Shown here piece by piece: positions 27,297-36,462 of a stretch of 64,000 nucleotides of DNA. The DNA lies in the NCBI RefSeq assembly GCF_026239655.1, contig NZ_JAPIVO010000005.1, positions 1 through 64,000 of the forward strand, in the 5' to 3' direction. A model generated the notes under the pieces. That model was not told the DNA's origin, made no database searches, and worked only from the letters and a program-made list of their open reading frames with translations. Within the stretch, counting starts at the first letter, position 1; each line of letters starts with the position of its first letter. The translations under genes and the position numbers were made by a program. This DNA is from Pedobacter sp. MR2016-24. Its GTDB lineage: Bacteria; Bacteroidota; Bacteroidia; Sphingobacteriales; Sphingobacteriaceae.

Positions 27297-28448
27297 ATGA
27301 GATCTGATCAGAATAATGAATTGGCCACCAAGCCACACTACCCTATATTAGACGGCCTTCGCGGGGTCGCAGCGATAATTGTTGTTACCTTCCACCTGAG
27401 CGAGCCTTTAGCCACCGGACATTTGGATATTCTTGTCAATCACGGTTACCTGGCGGTAGACTTTTTCTTTTTATTGTCAGGATTTGTGATGGGTTATGCT
27501 TACGACGATCGCTGGCAGAAAATGACTGCCGGCAATTTTTTCAAACGCCGTATCGTGCGTCTTCAACCGATGGTGATTTTGGGGATGACCCTCGGCGCTA
27601 TCGGATTCTATTTCACGGATTCTACAATATGGCCGCTCATTCACACCGTACCTCTCTGGAAAATGCTGCTGGTGATGCTGATCGGGTATACGATATTGCC
27701 TGTACCCTTATCGCTGGATATCCGCGGCTGGGAAGAGATGCATCCATTGAATAGCGTAGGCTGGTCATTGTTCTTCGAATACATTGCAAATATCCTTTAT
27801 GCGCTCTGGATCAGGAAGTTTTCGAATACAGCATTAAGTATTTTAGCAGGCATCGCTGCTATTGCACTGGCACAACTGGCCATCACCAATGGCGACCTGA
27901 GTGGTGGCTGGACATTGAACGCAGAACAAGTAAGGATCGGACTAACGCGTACCATTTTCCCCTTCTTCGCTGGTCTCTTACTTTCACGCGTTGCGAAGCC
28001 AACCCGGATTAAAAATGCCTTTTTATGGTGCAGCCTTTTAGTAGCGCTTGTACTTTATATGCCACGCATTGGCGGTGCTGAACATCTTTGGATGAACGGG
28101 ATCTATGAATCTGTTTGCATTATCATTGTTTTCCCTGGCATTGTATACCTTGGCGCCAGTGGCGTACTGCAAACCGAAAGGGAGAACAGGATCTGCAAAT
28201 TCCTGGGTGATATCTCCTACCCGCTTTACATGGTGCATTATCCATTGGTTTATTTTTACGTTGCCTGGATCAGTAACCACAAAGGCGTAACAATCGTAGA
28301 GTTGTGGCCTTGTGCATTGCTGATATTAACAGGCAGTATTGCGTTGGCTTATGCCTCATTGAAATGGTATGATGAGCCGGTTCGCAAATGGTTAAGGAAA
28401 AAACTTGTCTCCAATCCACTGAATAGCGAAGTTAACAGGATCTATTGA
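27297..28448 (+). CDS. Acyltransferase 3 family membrane protein
   Basis: The 383-aa protein is an integral membrane acyltransferase of the OafA/Acyl_transf_3 type. It begins with the family signature LDGLRGVAAIIVVTFHLSEP (about 18-37, with the likely catalytic His), followed by about ten membrane helices. A characteristic NSVGWSLFFEYIANILYALW segment lies about 150-170, and VHYPLVYFY appears late. Such enzymes acetylate or otherwise acylate surface polysaccharides, peptidoglycan or lipids from the cytoplasmic side. Its 3' end overlaps the convergent hydrolase gene by 57 bp. Acceptor and donor cannot be read from the sequence. Confidence 0.85.
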   Translation: MRSDQNNELATKPHYPILDGLRGVAAIIVVTFHLSEPLATGHLDILVNHGYLAVDFFFLLSGFVMGYAYDDRWQKMTAGNFFKRRIVRLQPMVILGMTLGAIGFYFTDSTIWPLIHTVPLWKMLLVMLIGYTILPVPLSLDIRGWEEMHPLNSVGWSLFFEYIANILYALWIRKFSNTALSILAGIAAIALAQLAITNGDLSGGWTLNAEQVRIGLTRTIFPFFAGLLLSRVAKPTRIKNAFLWCSLLVALVLYMPRIGGAEHLWMNGIYESVCIIIVFPGIVYLGASGVLQTERENRICKFLGDISYPLYMVHYPLVYFYVAWISNHKGVTIVELWPCALLILTGSIALAYASLKWYDEPVRKWLRKKLVSNPLNSEVNRIY

Positions 28449-29270
28449 TTTCGATGAACCTAAATTATGCCCTAATTCCGGAAACAACTGGTGCTCGTAG
28501 GGTTTGCCCTGAGCCTTAAGCACATCGAGGCGTTCAATGGATATACCCACAGGCGCTTGTATGTCTTTCCCTCCGTATAACCAAAGTCCGGGAATAGAAA
28601 GTTTGGATAGTGCATCACGCGGATCAGTACCTGCAAACTGGTACCTGTCTGGATCATTTTTAATATGTTCACGTGCCTCAGTTTCGGTATGCGTTTCCCA
28701 GAATCTGGAATTTCCCTGCGTGTAAAACTGAAACCTCAGTTGTTCGAGTGTAGTTGCAACTGGTCCGCTAAATAGTAACATGAAGTTTACCTTTGAATTT
28801 TTCATGGCAGCAATGGGAATTACCCAGGCAGCCTGACTAAAACCCAGCAGACCCAATGGACAGTGATGTGCAGGCAAATGTTTTTGCAGTTGCTGAGCAG
28901 CAGCACTTGCATCTGATGCCAGGAGATCCAGATTAGCAGCGTCTACATTGTTGGTGCCTACTTCCGGTCCGGCATATACCCCACCCGATTTCCCCACTCC
29001 GCGTTTGTCATAGGTTAATACCGCAATGCCTTTTCCTGCGAGCAGCGATGCAATTTTCAGCGACCTGCTTTCCTGACCGGAGCCATGGACAAGCACCACT
29101 GCCGCATAAGTATGTTTGGGTATAAAAACAGCACCTTTGAGTGTAACTCCGGCGCTTTTGAACTGAACATTTTTTATACTGAATTCCGCCTGAGTAGTAT
29201 CAGGCGCTGTTTGTCCGAATAATCCGGTGCAGCAGTAGCAACAAAGCAAAAGCAATAAATATCGTCTCAT
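28392..29270 (-). CDS. Secreted alpha/beta hydrolase (dienelactone/prolyl-oligopeptidase-like)
   Basis: I use the ATG at 29270; an upstream in-frame TTG adds only three residues. The 292-aa protein has a signal peptide with several Cys in the hydrophobic core (LLLCCYCCTG), then an alpha/beta hydrolase fold. The oxyanion segment is VLVHGSGQES, the nucleophile elbow GFSQA (Ser145), an Asp candidate lies in YGGKDIQAPV and a His in ELGHNLG. It is probably a periplasmic esterase or peptidase. Its last 57 bp overlap the 3' end of the acyltransferase gene in the opposite direction. Confidence 0.8.
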   Translation of the reverse strand: MRRYLLLLLCCYCCTGLFGQTAPDTTQAEFSIKNVQFKSAGVTLKGAVFIPKHTYAAVVLVHGSGQESRSLKIASLLAGKGIAVLTYDKRGVGKSGGVYAGPEVGTNNVDAANLDLLASDASAAAQQLQKHLPAHHCPLGLLGFSQAAWVIPIAAMKNSKVNFMLLFSGPVATTLEQLRFQFYTQGNSRFWETHTETEAREHIKNDPDRYQFAGTDPRDALSKLSIPGLWLYGGKDIQAPVGISIERLDVLKAQGKPYEHQLFPELGHNLGSSKSIDPVNFAIQWIGDKFFP

Positions 29271-29416
29271 TATTTTCAAATTAATGGAAAAAGATTCCGG
29301 TTATGATTAGCATTTAAATGTCAGGCAATATACATCGGAGATACTGCCAGTAAATATAAATGTGACGAACCGGATGAAAAATGTGACGAAAACGATAATG
29401 CCGGAACAACCAGAAT

Positions 29417-30883
29417 TTATGGTCGCAATAACTGTTCTAAAACCTTCTTCCCATTTTCGTTAGCAGGGTTAAGCTGCATAGATTTTTGATACATTTTAAT
29501 TGCTTCCTGCTTTTTTCCAGCTTTCAAAAGTATTTCTGCGTAGCTGTCATATGCATTCCAGCTTGAACGAAAAAGCTGCGTAATTTTGTAAAATACAGTC
29601 TCTGCTTCTAGATCCCTATTGGCAAACATGAAAGCATAACCGAGAGCGTTCAGCTCATCTTCGCTCAGATAATAATTCAGCGAATCTTTTTTTATTTTTT
29701 CCATCAATTGCTCCGCTGCTTTAATGCCATTGTTCGCCATGATGATGCCATAACTACGGGAGCCGCTCATTTTAGGCTTTTGAACATTTTTTCCATTTAA
29801 GATCAGCAGGGCGCTGTCCGCAATTGGTATCACATTATTAGCAGTATTATCAAACATAATAATAGTTTGATGTCTGCCCGGATTTCTCAGCAACATGGTT
29901 CGCAAACCGGGTGATCCTCCATCATGTTTAACAATTTCACCTATTGATGTATCTTGTCTGGTAATCCAGCCTAATGCGTAGCGCTGTATATTATCTTTGC
30001 CATTACTCAGCTTGATGGGAATGAATGCTTCTTTTAAATTCCCGCGATCAATCAGCTTACCATTATACAACGCAATGTCGTACTTCAGCAAATCATGTGT
30101 GGTACTGATCATATCACCATGACCCTGAAAATTAATGCGGTACATCAATTTGAATTCTGCCAGCGTATCTGCCCATTGGGGTTTATCGCTGTAGGGATAT
30201 TTGAAATTATACCTTTTTAAAAGGTTCTTGTCATTCCGGCTTAAAAAGTTAGACAAGGAAGTATTTGTCATCCCTGCCGGGATGAAAATATATTTTTTAA
30301 GATAGGATGCAAATGATAAACCTGAAAGCTGCTCAATAATCAAAGCGAGGATATTATAATTAACATTATTATAGGAAAAGTCTTCACCAGGTTTAAATAT
30401 CAATGGCGCCTTTTTCGAAATGAAAGAAGGAATGAGATCCTTGTTGGTGAAAACGGTATCCGGATGATTGGGGATGAAAGAGAAAAATAGTGAATCTATG
30501 ATCGGTAGTCCGGCGGTATGCGATAACAACTGTTTAATGGTGACCTGCTTATAGGGAAAATCAGGCAGAAATTTTGACACAGGATCTTCCAGTTTTAATT
30601 TGCCCTGCTGTTTTAACTGTAAAATTGCGGTGGAAGTAAATGTTTTAGTAATAGAGGCTACAGGAAAAGATGTCTCAGCAGTATTCTTCCTGTGCGTAGA
30701 GAAATCAGCATAACCAAAAGACTTTTCGTACTGTATTTTCCCGTTTTCAGCGATTAATACATTCCCGTTAAACTGTCCGTTCAGGGATAGCCTTGAAAAG
30801 AACGCATTCAGATTGTCTTTTTTGGATTGTGCCGATATGGGTATGGCAAAGATCAGCAACAGGATTGTGAGTTTAATTTTCAT
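29417..30883 (-). CDS. Secreted serine hydrolase with TPR-like C-terminus
   Basis: I start at the ATG opening the signal peptide (MKIKLTILLLIFAIPISAQ), ten codons inside the longest frame. The 488-aa protein has the beta-lactamase fold with Ser77-Ile-Thr-Lys80 (SxxK) and a YNN motif in FSYNNVNYN. A KHDGGSPG segment takes the KTG place. The last ~90 residues form TPR-like helices (SYAEILLKAGKKQEAIKMYQ). It is likely a periplasmic peptidase or esterase that binds a partner through the TPR region. A long palindrome lies just upstream. Confidence 0.85.
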   Translation of the reverse strand: MKIKLTILLLIFAIPISAQSKKDNLNAFFSRLSLNGQFNGNVLIAENGKIQYEKSFGYADFSTHRKNTAETSFPVASITKTFTSTAILQLKQQGKLKLEDPVSKFLPDFPYKQVTIKQLLSHTAGLPIIDSLFFSFIPNHPDTVFTNKDLIPSFISKKAPLIFKPGEDFSYNNVNYNILALIIEQLSGLSFASYLKKYIFIPAGMTNTSLSNFLSRNDKNLLKRYNFKYPYSDKPQWADTLAEFKLMYRINFQGHGDMISTTHDLLKYDIALYNGKLIDRGNLKEAFIPIKLSNGKDNIQRYALGWITRQDTSIGEIVKHDGGSPGLRTMLLRNPGRHQTIIMFDNTANNVIPIADSALLILNGKNVQKPKMSGSRSYGIIMANNGIKAAEQLMEKIKKDSLNYYLSEDELNALGYAFMFANRDLEAETVFYKITQLFRSSWNAYDSYAEILLKAGKKQEAIKMYQKSMQLNPANENGKKVLEQLLRP

Positions 30884-30929
30884 CGGGACCAGAATGATAT
30901 GAGTACAACCCAAATTTACGATTCTGTCA

Positions 30930-30967
30930 ATAACATCATATGGCTATTAATAGCCATATGATGTTAT
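30930..30967. repeat. 38-bp perfect palindrome
   Basis: The half-site ATAACATCATATGGCTATT is followed at once by its exact reverse complement, with no spacer. It lies between the AraC gene stop (30967-30969) and the start of the serine hydrolase (30883). It could be a terminator-type hairpin without a T run, or an operator; both are inference. Confidence 0.8.
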
Positions 30968-31875
30968 CAGTTCAAACTCCTGAATTCCAGGGGTGTTTTG
31001 CCTGTTTTTTGCTTAAACAACTTGTTGAAATATTGCGGATACTCAAAACCTAATTCATAGGCGATTTCAGCAACTGATTTCTCAGTACTCAACAGCCTGT
31101 TTTTACCTTCCTGAATTAGGTAAAAATGAATATGTTCCTGTGCGTTTTTGCCTGTTTCTTTTTTGAGTAAGTCGCTCAGGTAACTGGCTGATAAATTTGC
31201 CTGTGCTGCGAGAAATTTAACAGTGGGCAAACCTTTATCCTGCTGATCACCCTGGTAATAGTTTCTCAAAATCTTTTCAATTTGGCCCACCACCGTGCTA
31301 TTAGCGCTTTTCCTGGTGATAAACTGTCTTCCGTAAAAGCGGGTGCAGTAATTTAAAAGCAATTCCAGGGAGGAAACAATAATGGACTGACTATATACAT
31401 CTATATTTTCCTGCAGTTCACTTTCAATTTTTGATACACATTCCTGTAAGATGTGCCTTTCTTTTTCCGAAAGATGTAGAGATTCTGTGGTCTCGTAGGA
31501 AAAGAAAGTATAGTCTTTCATGTGATCATTCAATGCTGAAGCGCTGATCAGATCAGGATGAAAAAACAAGCCCCAGCCCGACAGGTTAGCTGATGCTTCC
31601 TCGTCAACGTCCATCACAAGAACCTGGTTGGGTGCCATACAAATCAAACTGCCGTCCTGAAAATCGATCGCCTGGCGACCATATTTGATATTGTTGTGCC
31701 TGGTATCTTTAAACATCATGCAGTAATAGTCGGCAGAGATTTTGGTCTCCTCACTGATATGTCCTTTCACCTTGCTAAAGTCTACCACCGCAATTAACGG
31801 ATGTTGAGCAGGAAGATCAAACTGAAATAATTCGATTGCGTCTGCAATGGTATGTAAATGTAGAAAGGTACTCAT
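30967..31875 (-). CDS. AraC-family transcriptional regulator
   Basis: I start at ATG 31875 (MSTFLHLHTIADAIELFQF), which aligns with the N-terminus of the paralogue at 40493. The 302-aa protein has an N-terminal effector/dimer domain (about 20-190) and two C-terminal helix-turn-helix units (about 200-302). The ends are AQANLSASYLSDLLKKETGK and VAEIAYELGFEYPQYFNKLFKQKTGKTPLEFR, the AraC signature. It lies 80 bp downstream of a short-chain dehydrogenase on the same strand and probably regulates it. The ligand is unknown. Confidence 0.88.
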   Translation of the reverse strand: MSTFLHLHTIADAIELFQFDLPAQHPLIAVVDFSKVKGHISEETKISADYYCMMFKDTRHNNIKYGRQAIDFQDGSLICMAPNQVLVMDVDEEASANLSGWGLFFHPDLISASALNDHMKDYTFFSYETTESLHLSEKERHILQECVSKIESELQENIDVYSQSIIVSSLELLLNYCTRFYGRQFITRKSANSTVVGQIEKILRNYYQGDQQDKGLPTVKFLAAQANLSASYLSDLLKKETGKNAQEHIHFYLIQEGKNRLLSTEKSVAEIAYELGFEYPQYFNKLFKQKTGKTPLEFRSLN

Positions 31876-31955
31876 AATAGGATTTGATTGGTTAAATATC
31901 AGCATAAATGGAACTATCACCAAAGCAATAGCACCATTTATACGATCATCAGCGA

Positions 31956-32771
31956 TTATAAGCTAAACTGGCTGGTGATCTCTTTGAAAAATGTTTCATC
32001 GTTAGCTTGCGTGCGGAACGCTACCATCGCTTTTGCATCCTCACCTGCGGTATATCTGAGCTGGCTCATCCCGTCAGTAGCGGCTTCATATATCACACCC
32101 GCAATTACACCCGCGGGTGAAGCGGTATGAAATAGTCCTTCCATGGCCGACATTACCTTTCCGATTAATGGCTGGTATGCAGTAAGGGACTCATCATTGC
32201 TGAAGTCAAGCGAGCGGCCCGTAAAGTCAGTATCAATTGCACCGGGTTCAATCAATTTTATTTTTCCGCCGAACTGTTCAACTTCATATTTAAGCGATTC
32301 GGAAATCCCCTCCACCGCAAATTTTGTCCCGTGGTACAATGCGCCCAAAGGAAATGTCATTTTGCCGCCAATGGAGGAAATGTTAATGATGGTACCGCTA
32401 TTATTTTCCCGGAAGTGCGGAAGTAAAGCCCTTGTTACATCCAGCAAGCCAATCACATTGGTATTGAACTGGCGCAGTATATTGTCTCTCGAAAAAGATT
32501 CCAAAGTACCGTAGGCACCATATCCGGCATTGTTTACCAGCACATCGATCTTCCCAAACTGGTGTAACCCTTCAGCTATTGCGCTGCCAATCGTATGCAA
32601 ATCAAGCACATCCAGCCTCGTGACCAAAACATTTTCCAATGTGGTCAGTTCTTTTTCCTCCTCTGGTTTCCGCATGGTAGCGATAACGTTCCAGCCTTTT
32701 GATTGAAATAATTTTGCAGTTGCTTTTCCTAAACCGCTGCTTGCTCCTGTAATTAAGATTGTCTGATTCAT
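31956..32771 (-). CDS. Short-chain dehydrogenase/reductase (SDR)
   Basis: The 271-aa protein is a classical SDR with the nucleotide-binding motif TGASSGLG (8-15), NNAG at about 80-83, and the catalytic YxxxK in YHGTK (Tyr146 and Lys150). It oxidises or reduces an unknown alcohol or carbonyl with NAD(P)H in the cytoplasm. It is followed by an AraC regulator gene, a pairing repeated at 40-43 kb. A 45-bp element shared with the ECF sigma promoter region lies 75 bp upstream of its start. Confidence 0.9.
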   Translation of the reverse strand: MNQTILITGASSGLGKATAKLFQSKGWNVIATMRKPEEEKELTTLENVLVTRLDVLDLHTIGSAIAEGLHQFGKIDVLVNNAGYGAYGTLESFSRDNILRQFNTNVIGLLDVTRALLPHFRENNSGTIINISSIGGKMTFPLGALYHGTKFAVEGISESLKYEVEQFGGKIKLIEPGAIDTDFTGRSLDFSNDESLTAYQPLIGKVMSAMEGLFHTASPAGVIAGVIYEAATDGMSQLRYTAGEDAKAMVAFRTQANDETFFKEITSQFSL

Positions 32772-32846
32772 GTTTGTATGGTTTGATAAATCAAAGGTCG
32801 CTCAGGATGCTTAACAGCAGATAAGACTAATTCGGGAGATTTGTAT

Positions 32847-32891
32847 ACTTTTTAGGGATTGATGTATAAATAGGACTTACTGCGATAAAAT
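32847..32891. repeat. Element shared with 38207-38252
   Basis: This 45-bp stretch aligns with 38207-38252 with five mismatches and one gap. It includes the identical blocks GGGATTG, AAATAGGACTTA and CGATAAAAT. It overlaps the end of the lipoprotein gene 32877-33317 and lies upstream of the SDR gene. Confidence 0.6.
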
Positions 32892-33317
32892 TGCCTTAAA
32901 CTTTGACTGTGTTTGTACCGGCGCGTCCGCAGGATAAGTGATATAGTTAATTGTTAAAACGTTATCCCTGACACTAAAAGTCCCCTTTTCAAACATCACA
33001 GAATTAGCAGGTGTACGCACCACCGTTCCTGAACTTTGTAGTTCGAGCATCTCCTGAATGTTGATTTTAAGGCTGTCTCCTTTAATTACATATTTGCCCC
33101 TAAAGGTAGTTTTAGCGGCACCATCGGGGTGAAGGTACTCCATCGCAAATCTTGCATCCGATTCGAAGCGCAGTGTTTGACTATAAGTTTGTGGCGGAGT
33201 TTCTGTCCATGTCCCAGTCAGCACATCTTTTTCTTTCTTATCATCTTTCTTGCAGGCGACCGTCACGACAGAAAGCACCAGGAGTAATTTGCATGCATTC
33301 AGTATTTTATTTTTCAT
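32877..33317 (-). CDS. Small lipoprotein (lipocalin-like)
   Basis: The 146-aa product has a lipoprotein signal (VTVACKKDDKK, lipid Cys about 22) and a beta-barrel-like pattern starting with LTGTWTETPP, typical of Bacteroidota lipocalin-like proteins. It lies 110 bp downstream of a small membrane gene at the end of the sigma/FecR/receptor operon, and may be the last gene of that operon. No ligand is indicated. Confidence 0.65.
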   Translation of the reverse strand: MKNKILNACKLLLVLSVVTVACKKDDKKEKDVLTGTWTETPPQTYSQTLRFESDARFAMEYLHPDGAAKTTFRGKYVIKGDSLKINIQEMLELQSSGTVVRTPANSVMFEKGTFSVRDNVLTINYITYPADAPVQTQSKFKAILSQ

Positions 33318-33427
33318 ATCTAATTAATTTGTGTTTAGCATTGGTTAGTTAATCGTTCTATTTTTATATGCAGTGTGAGCTGGATTTGTCAGCTGAGCTC
33401 CTGGTTTATCCCGGATGCTATTGCAAA

Positions 33428-33706
33428 TTACAGAAATCTTACATGTCTTTTAGGGGCTCCCGTTTTTCTTCCTGCCTGAAAAAAATACAGGGCCAACAGC
33501 AATAACACCAGTGAAATCAGGCACAAAAGTGCAGGCAGGAGAATGATCTTTGCAGCAGTTACAATAGTGTTCAGGTCTGTCATATGCAGTAAAACATACA
33601 ATGTAGCAATCGCGCCGAGACATAACAGGAGCGCAATCGAAAAGTATTTCATTTTTTTCATTTTCTCAGCATTTGATGGTACGGGTGTGGAATTATGAGC
33701 TGTCAT
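33428..33706 (-). CDS. Small two-TM membrane protein
   Basis: The 92-aa protein has two membrane helices (about 21-42 and 49-75) and a basic tail (GRKTGAPKRH). It starts 2 bp after the stop of the receptor gene, so translational coupling is likely. Its role is unknown; position suggests it serves the receptor system. Confidence 0.6.
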   Translation of the reverse strand: MTAHNSTPVPSNAEKMKKMKYFSIALLLCLGAIATLYVLLHMTDLNTIVTAAKIILLPALLCLISLVLLLLALYFFQAGRKTGAPKRHVRFL

Positions 33707-33708
33707 AT

Positions 33709-36441
33709 TTATGGTTTGATGCGGTTAAGTTCTTCCTGATTGCGCAATACCTGAGTTGCCTTTACTCCTCTGTTTTTGAGATTAAAGGAGAGACCAAAGA
33801 GGAAACGTCGGTTCTCATCCCAATTGCGGTAAGTACGTTTGAGTTGCTGAAACTGCATGGAGCCATTGTTGAGATAGCTACTAAAGATATCACTGACCGC
33901 AATTCTGATGCTGGCCCTGTTTTTTACAAAACTGTATTGCAGTGCGGCATCTGCCCGATACCTGCCGAAGTCAGTCCCCGTCAGCTGCGCCCGCCTGGAC
34001 TGGTAAATGTTTACCATTTCCAAGGCGAGTTTTGGATTAACCTGGTAGCTATTGATGACATGCAAATAAAAACCTGTAAGTGCCTGCCGGGTGTTCAGGT
34101 AGACGCTCTGGTACCTATCATGGAATAACCTCCCGCTTGCAATAAGCTGCCAGCTGCGGAGCAGTTCCTGTTGATAGGCAGCCGAGAAATTCATCGTGCG
34201 GTATTGGCCAAAATTACCAATGTTCTCCCTGGTAGACAAGCTGCGGTTTTCCAGGGATATGATATTGCCTATGTAATCATTGGTATGGCTGCAGGCCAGG
34301 CCAAGATGCCAGGCAGAACCGTATTGGTAGCCTAATTCCAGGGATTGCGTAGTTTCTGGTTTTAAACTTTGATTTCCAACCGCATAAGAATAGGGAGAAA
34401 AATAGGTAATAAAAGGGTTCAAATCCTGGTAATCCGGCCTTCCGACCTGTCGACGGTAAGTGAGTGTGAGCAGTTGCCGCCCCACATACTGGCTGAGCAT
34501 GAGGTTAGGAAAAAGCTGGATATAGTTACGGTTATTGACTACATCTCCCGAGATAACAGAAGTGGTACCTACGCTGTACCTGGTATGCTCTGCCCTGAGG
34601 CCCGCCTGAAATGTGGTACTGCTGCCAAATGTACCTTTGTAGTCTACATATCCGGCATTGATTCTTTCCTGGTATTCGAAAATGTTTGTCAGCGTAAAAT
34701 TGGCAGAAAAGTCCGTAGATGACTTTCCCTGCTTAAACAAAACTGTGCTGTTGGAATGTGCATAGGCCATTTTGCCGCCAGCTTCGAACAGATGTTGCGC
34801 ATTGATCTTCCAGGTATAGGATATTCCGCCAGAGGCCAGTTCCAGTGCCACATCCGTTTGATTCAATAACCGGTCATCTGACCCATGTGAGGAATCAGCT
34901 GAACTGCGGTAAAAATTCTGGTAGCTAACCGGATTGCCGGAGCTGAACCTGGCATAACTGGCATTGAATTGCAGTGAATGCTTTCCGCCACCGAAATGAT
35001 GACTTGAATTGATATTGAGTCCATAATTACGCACACGTTCATCTCCTGCGCTGTTAGCGTGTATTGCTGAATCCGCTAATCCACCATCGGTTGCGCTGAG
35101 CATTAGCTTTCTTAAATAATTAGTCTGCGTATGAGCTAAATTCGCTGTCCCGGTCATGGTCAGGCTATGCTCCTGGTTGATCCGATAGGTTACAGCGAGC
35201 AGCGATTGATGGACAACCGCGTTTGTTTCACCCTTTTCATCTTGCTGAAAATGGATAGGATTTATCCCTTCAATTGTATTGAAGCTGGAAAAATGATGTG
35301 CATTGTGCTGGTTTTGGTAACTATAATTACTATAAATATTGATTTTTCCTGACTTGTAGTTCAGCGCAGCACTTTCAGTAAATTTGGGTCTGGTTCCTAT
35401 GCTGAACTGAGAACTGATGGTCCCTTCGAGACCATCAGTTTCAGCTTCTGCCATTTTAATATTTATTACTCCACCTGTGGTTTGCGCCTCATATCTGGCA
35501 GAGGGAGCGTGAATAAGTTCTACCTGAGAAACGGAACTGAGGGGTATACTGCCCATCAGATTGATCGTTTGCAAGGGGGTCAGTTTAACTGAGCTGCCAT
35601 TGATCGTGACCGTTGTACCTTGCTTTCCATTCAGACTGATCAGATCATTGGTGATGATTACCCCGGGTGAAACGTTTAAAAGATCTTTGATGGATGCACT
35701 GGAATTTGGAAAAGCGCCGGAAAGATGAATGATAGTCCTGTCAGCCTGGTACCGGATCAATTTTCCGGCTGGCTGAACAGCTAATTGTTCCAGTTGTACC
35801 GGATCTTCTGTCAAGACCAGATCATGTAATAAGCGGTTTTTAGCTCCTGAAAACTGGACCGACTGCCAGCCGCTGTCCTTATAACCAAGCCTTGTTGCAT
35901 GGATCAGGTAGCGCCCTTCGTTCAGTTTTTCGAATTGGTACTTGCCCAGTTCATCTGCCATGGTGACGATGGATAGCGAATTACTGTCCATTAACGTAAT
36001 GCTGCTGAATTCCAGCGCCTGGCCGGAGGTATTACGGACAAAACCGGTGACCGAAAAGCTGGCTAGCTGCTGCCCGCTCCCCTTGCCTGCACGATCAGCG
36101 ATCTGCTGTTTTTGCGTCAGTCGGGGCGACTTAAATAAAGCATAATTTCCACCATCAATCCGGTAATAACTAATGTCAATAGGTGCCAGCATTGATGAAA
36201 GGATAAATTCAAGATTATTGTGAGGTATTACTTTGCTGTTTGGCACGATAACCTTATGCGACAGTAAACTGGCTTCATAAATAAAATTTACCTGGTATCT
36301 TTTACCAATCTGTTCCAGGGTATCTTTAACCTGTACTGCCTGTAGTCCGGGTTCCTGCTGGGCCAGGGCATTGTTGACCAGATCAATATGGAGCAGCAAT
36401 AGGAGCAATAGTGTAAGACTTAGATACTTTACAAAGACCAT
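33709..36441 (-). CDS. TonB-dependent receptor of the FecA/STN type
   Basis: The 910-aa protein has a signal peptide (ending NNALAQQ), then an STN domain (about 35-105). This is the periplasmic signalling domain that talks to an anti-sigma factor. A carboxypeptidase-like domain follows (about 125-215: FSVTGFVRNTSGQALEFSS), then a plug (about 235-335) and a beta-barrel of the OMP_b-brl_3 type. The gene lies 21 bp after a FecR-like gene, itself behind an ECF sigma gene, so this is a complete sigma/anti-sigma/receptor relay. The substrate is unknown. There is no SusD partner. Confidence 0.9.
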   Translation of the reverse strand: MVFVKYLSLTLLLLLLLHIDLVNNALAQQEPGLQAVQVKDTLEQIGKRYQVNFIYEASLLSHKVIVPNSKVIPHNNLEFILSSMLAPIDISYYRIDGGNYALFKSPRLTQKQQIADRAGKGSGQQLASFSVTGFVRNTSGQALEFSSITLMDSNSLSIVTMADELGKYQFEKLNEGRYLIHATRLGYKDSGWQSVQFSGAKNRLLHDLVLTEDPVQLEQLAVQPAGKLIRYQADRTIIHLSGAFPNSSASIKDLLNVSPGVIITNDLISLNGKQGTTVTINGSSVKLTPLQTINLMGSIPLSSVSQVELIHAPSARYEAQTTGGVINIKMAEAETDGLEGTISSQFSIGTRPKFTESAALNYKSGKINIYSNYSYQNQHNAHHFSSFNTIEGINPIHFQQDEKGETNAVVHQSLLAVTYRINQEHSLTMTGTANLAHTQTNYLRKLMLSATDGGLADSAIHANSAGDERVRNYGLNINSSHHFGGGKHSLQFNASYARFSSGNPVSYQNFYRSSADSSHGSDDRLLNQTDVALELASGGISYTWKINAQHLFEAGGKMAYAHSNSTVLFKQGKSSTDFSANFTLTNIFEYQERINAGYVDYKGTFGSSTTFQAGLRAEHTRYSVGTTSVISGDVVNNRNYIQLFPNLMLSQYVGRQLLTLTYRRQVGRPDYQDLNPFITYFSPYSYAVGNQSLKPETTQSLELGYQYGSAWHLGLACSHTNDYIGNIISLENRSLSTRENIGNFGQYRTMNFSAAYQQELLRSWQLIASGRLFHDRYQSVYLNTRQALTGFYLHVINSYQVNPKLALEMVNIYQSRRAQLTGTDFGRYRADAALQYSFVKNRASIRIAVSDIFSSYLNNGSMQFQQLKRTYRNWDENRRFLFGLSFNLKNRGVKATQVLRNQEELNRIKP

Positions 36442-36462
36442 AGTGAAAGCGGGTGGCGTTTA

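Noticed and set aside
33673..34128. 151-codon frame opposite the TonB receptor barrel
   Set aside because: It is antisense to the C-terminal strands of a full-length receptor and has no independent start context.
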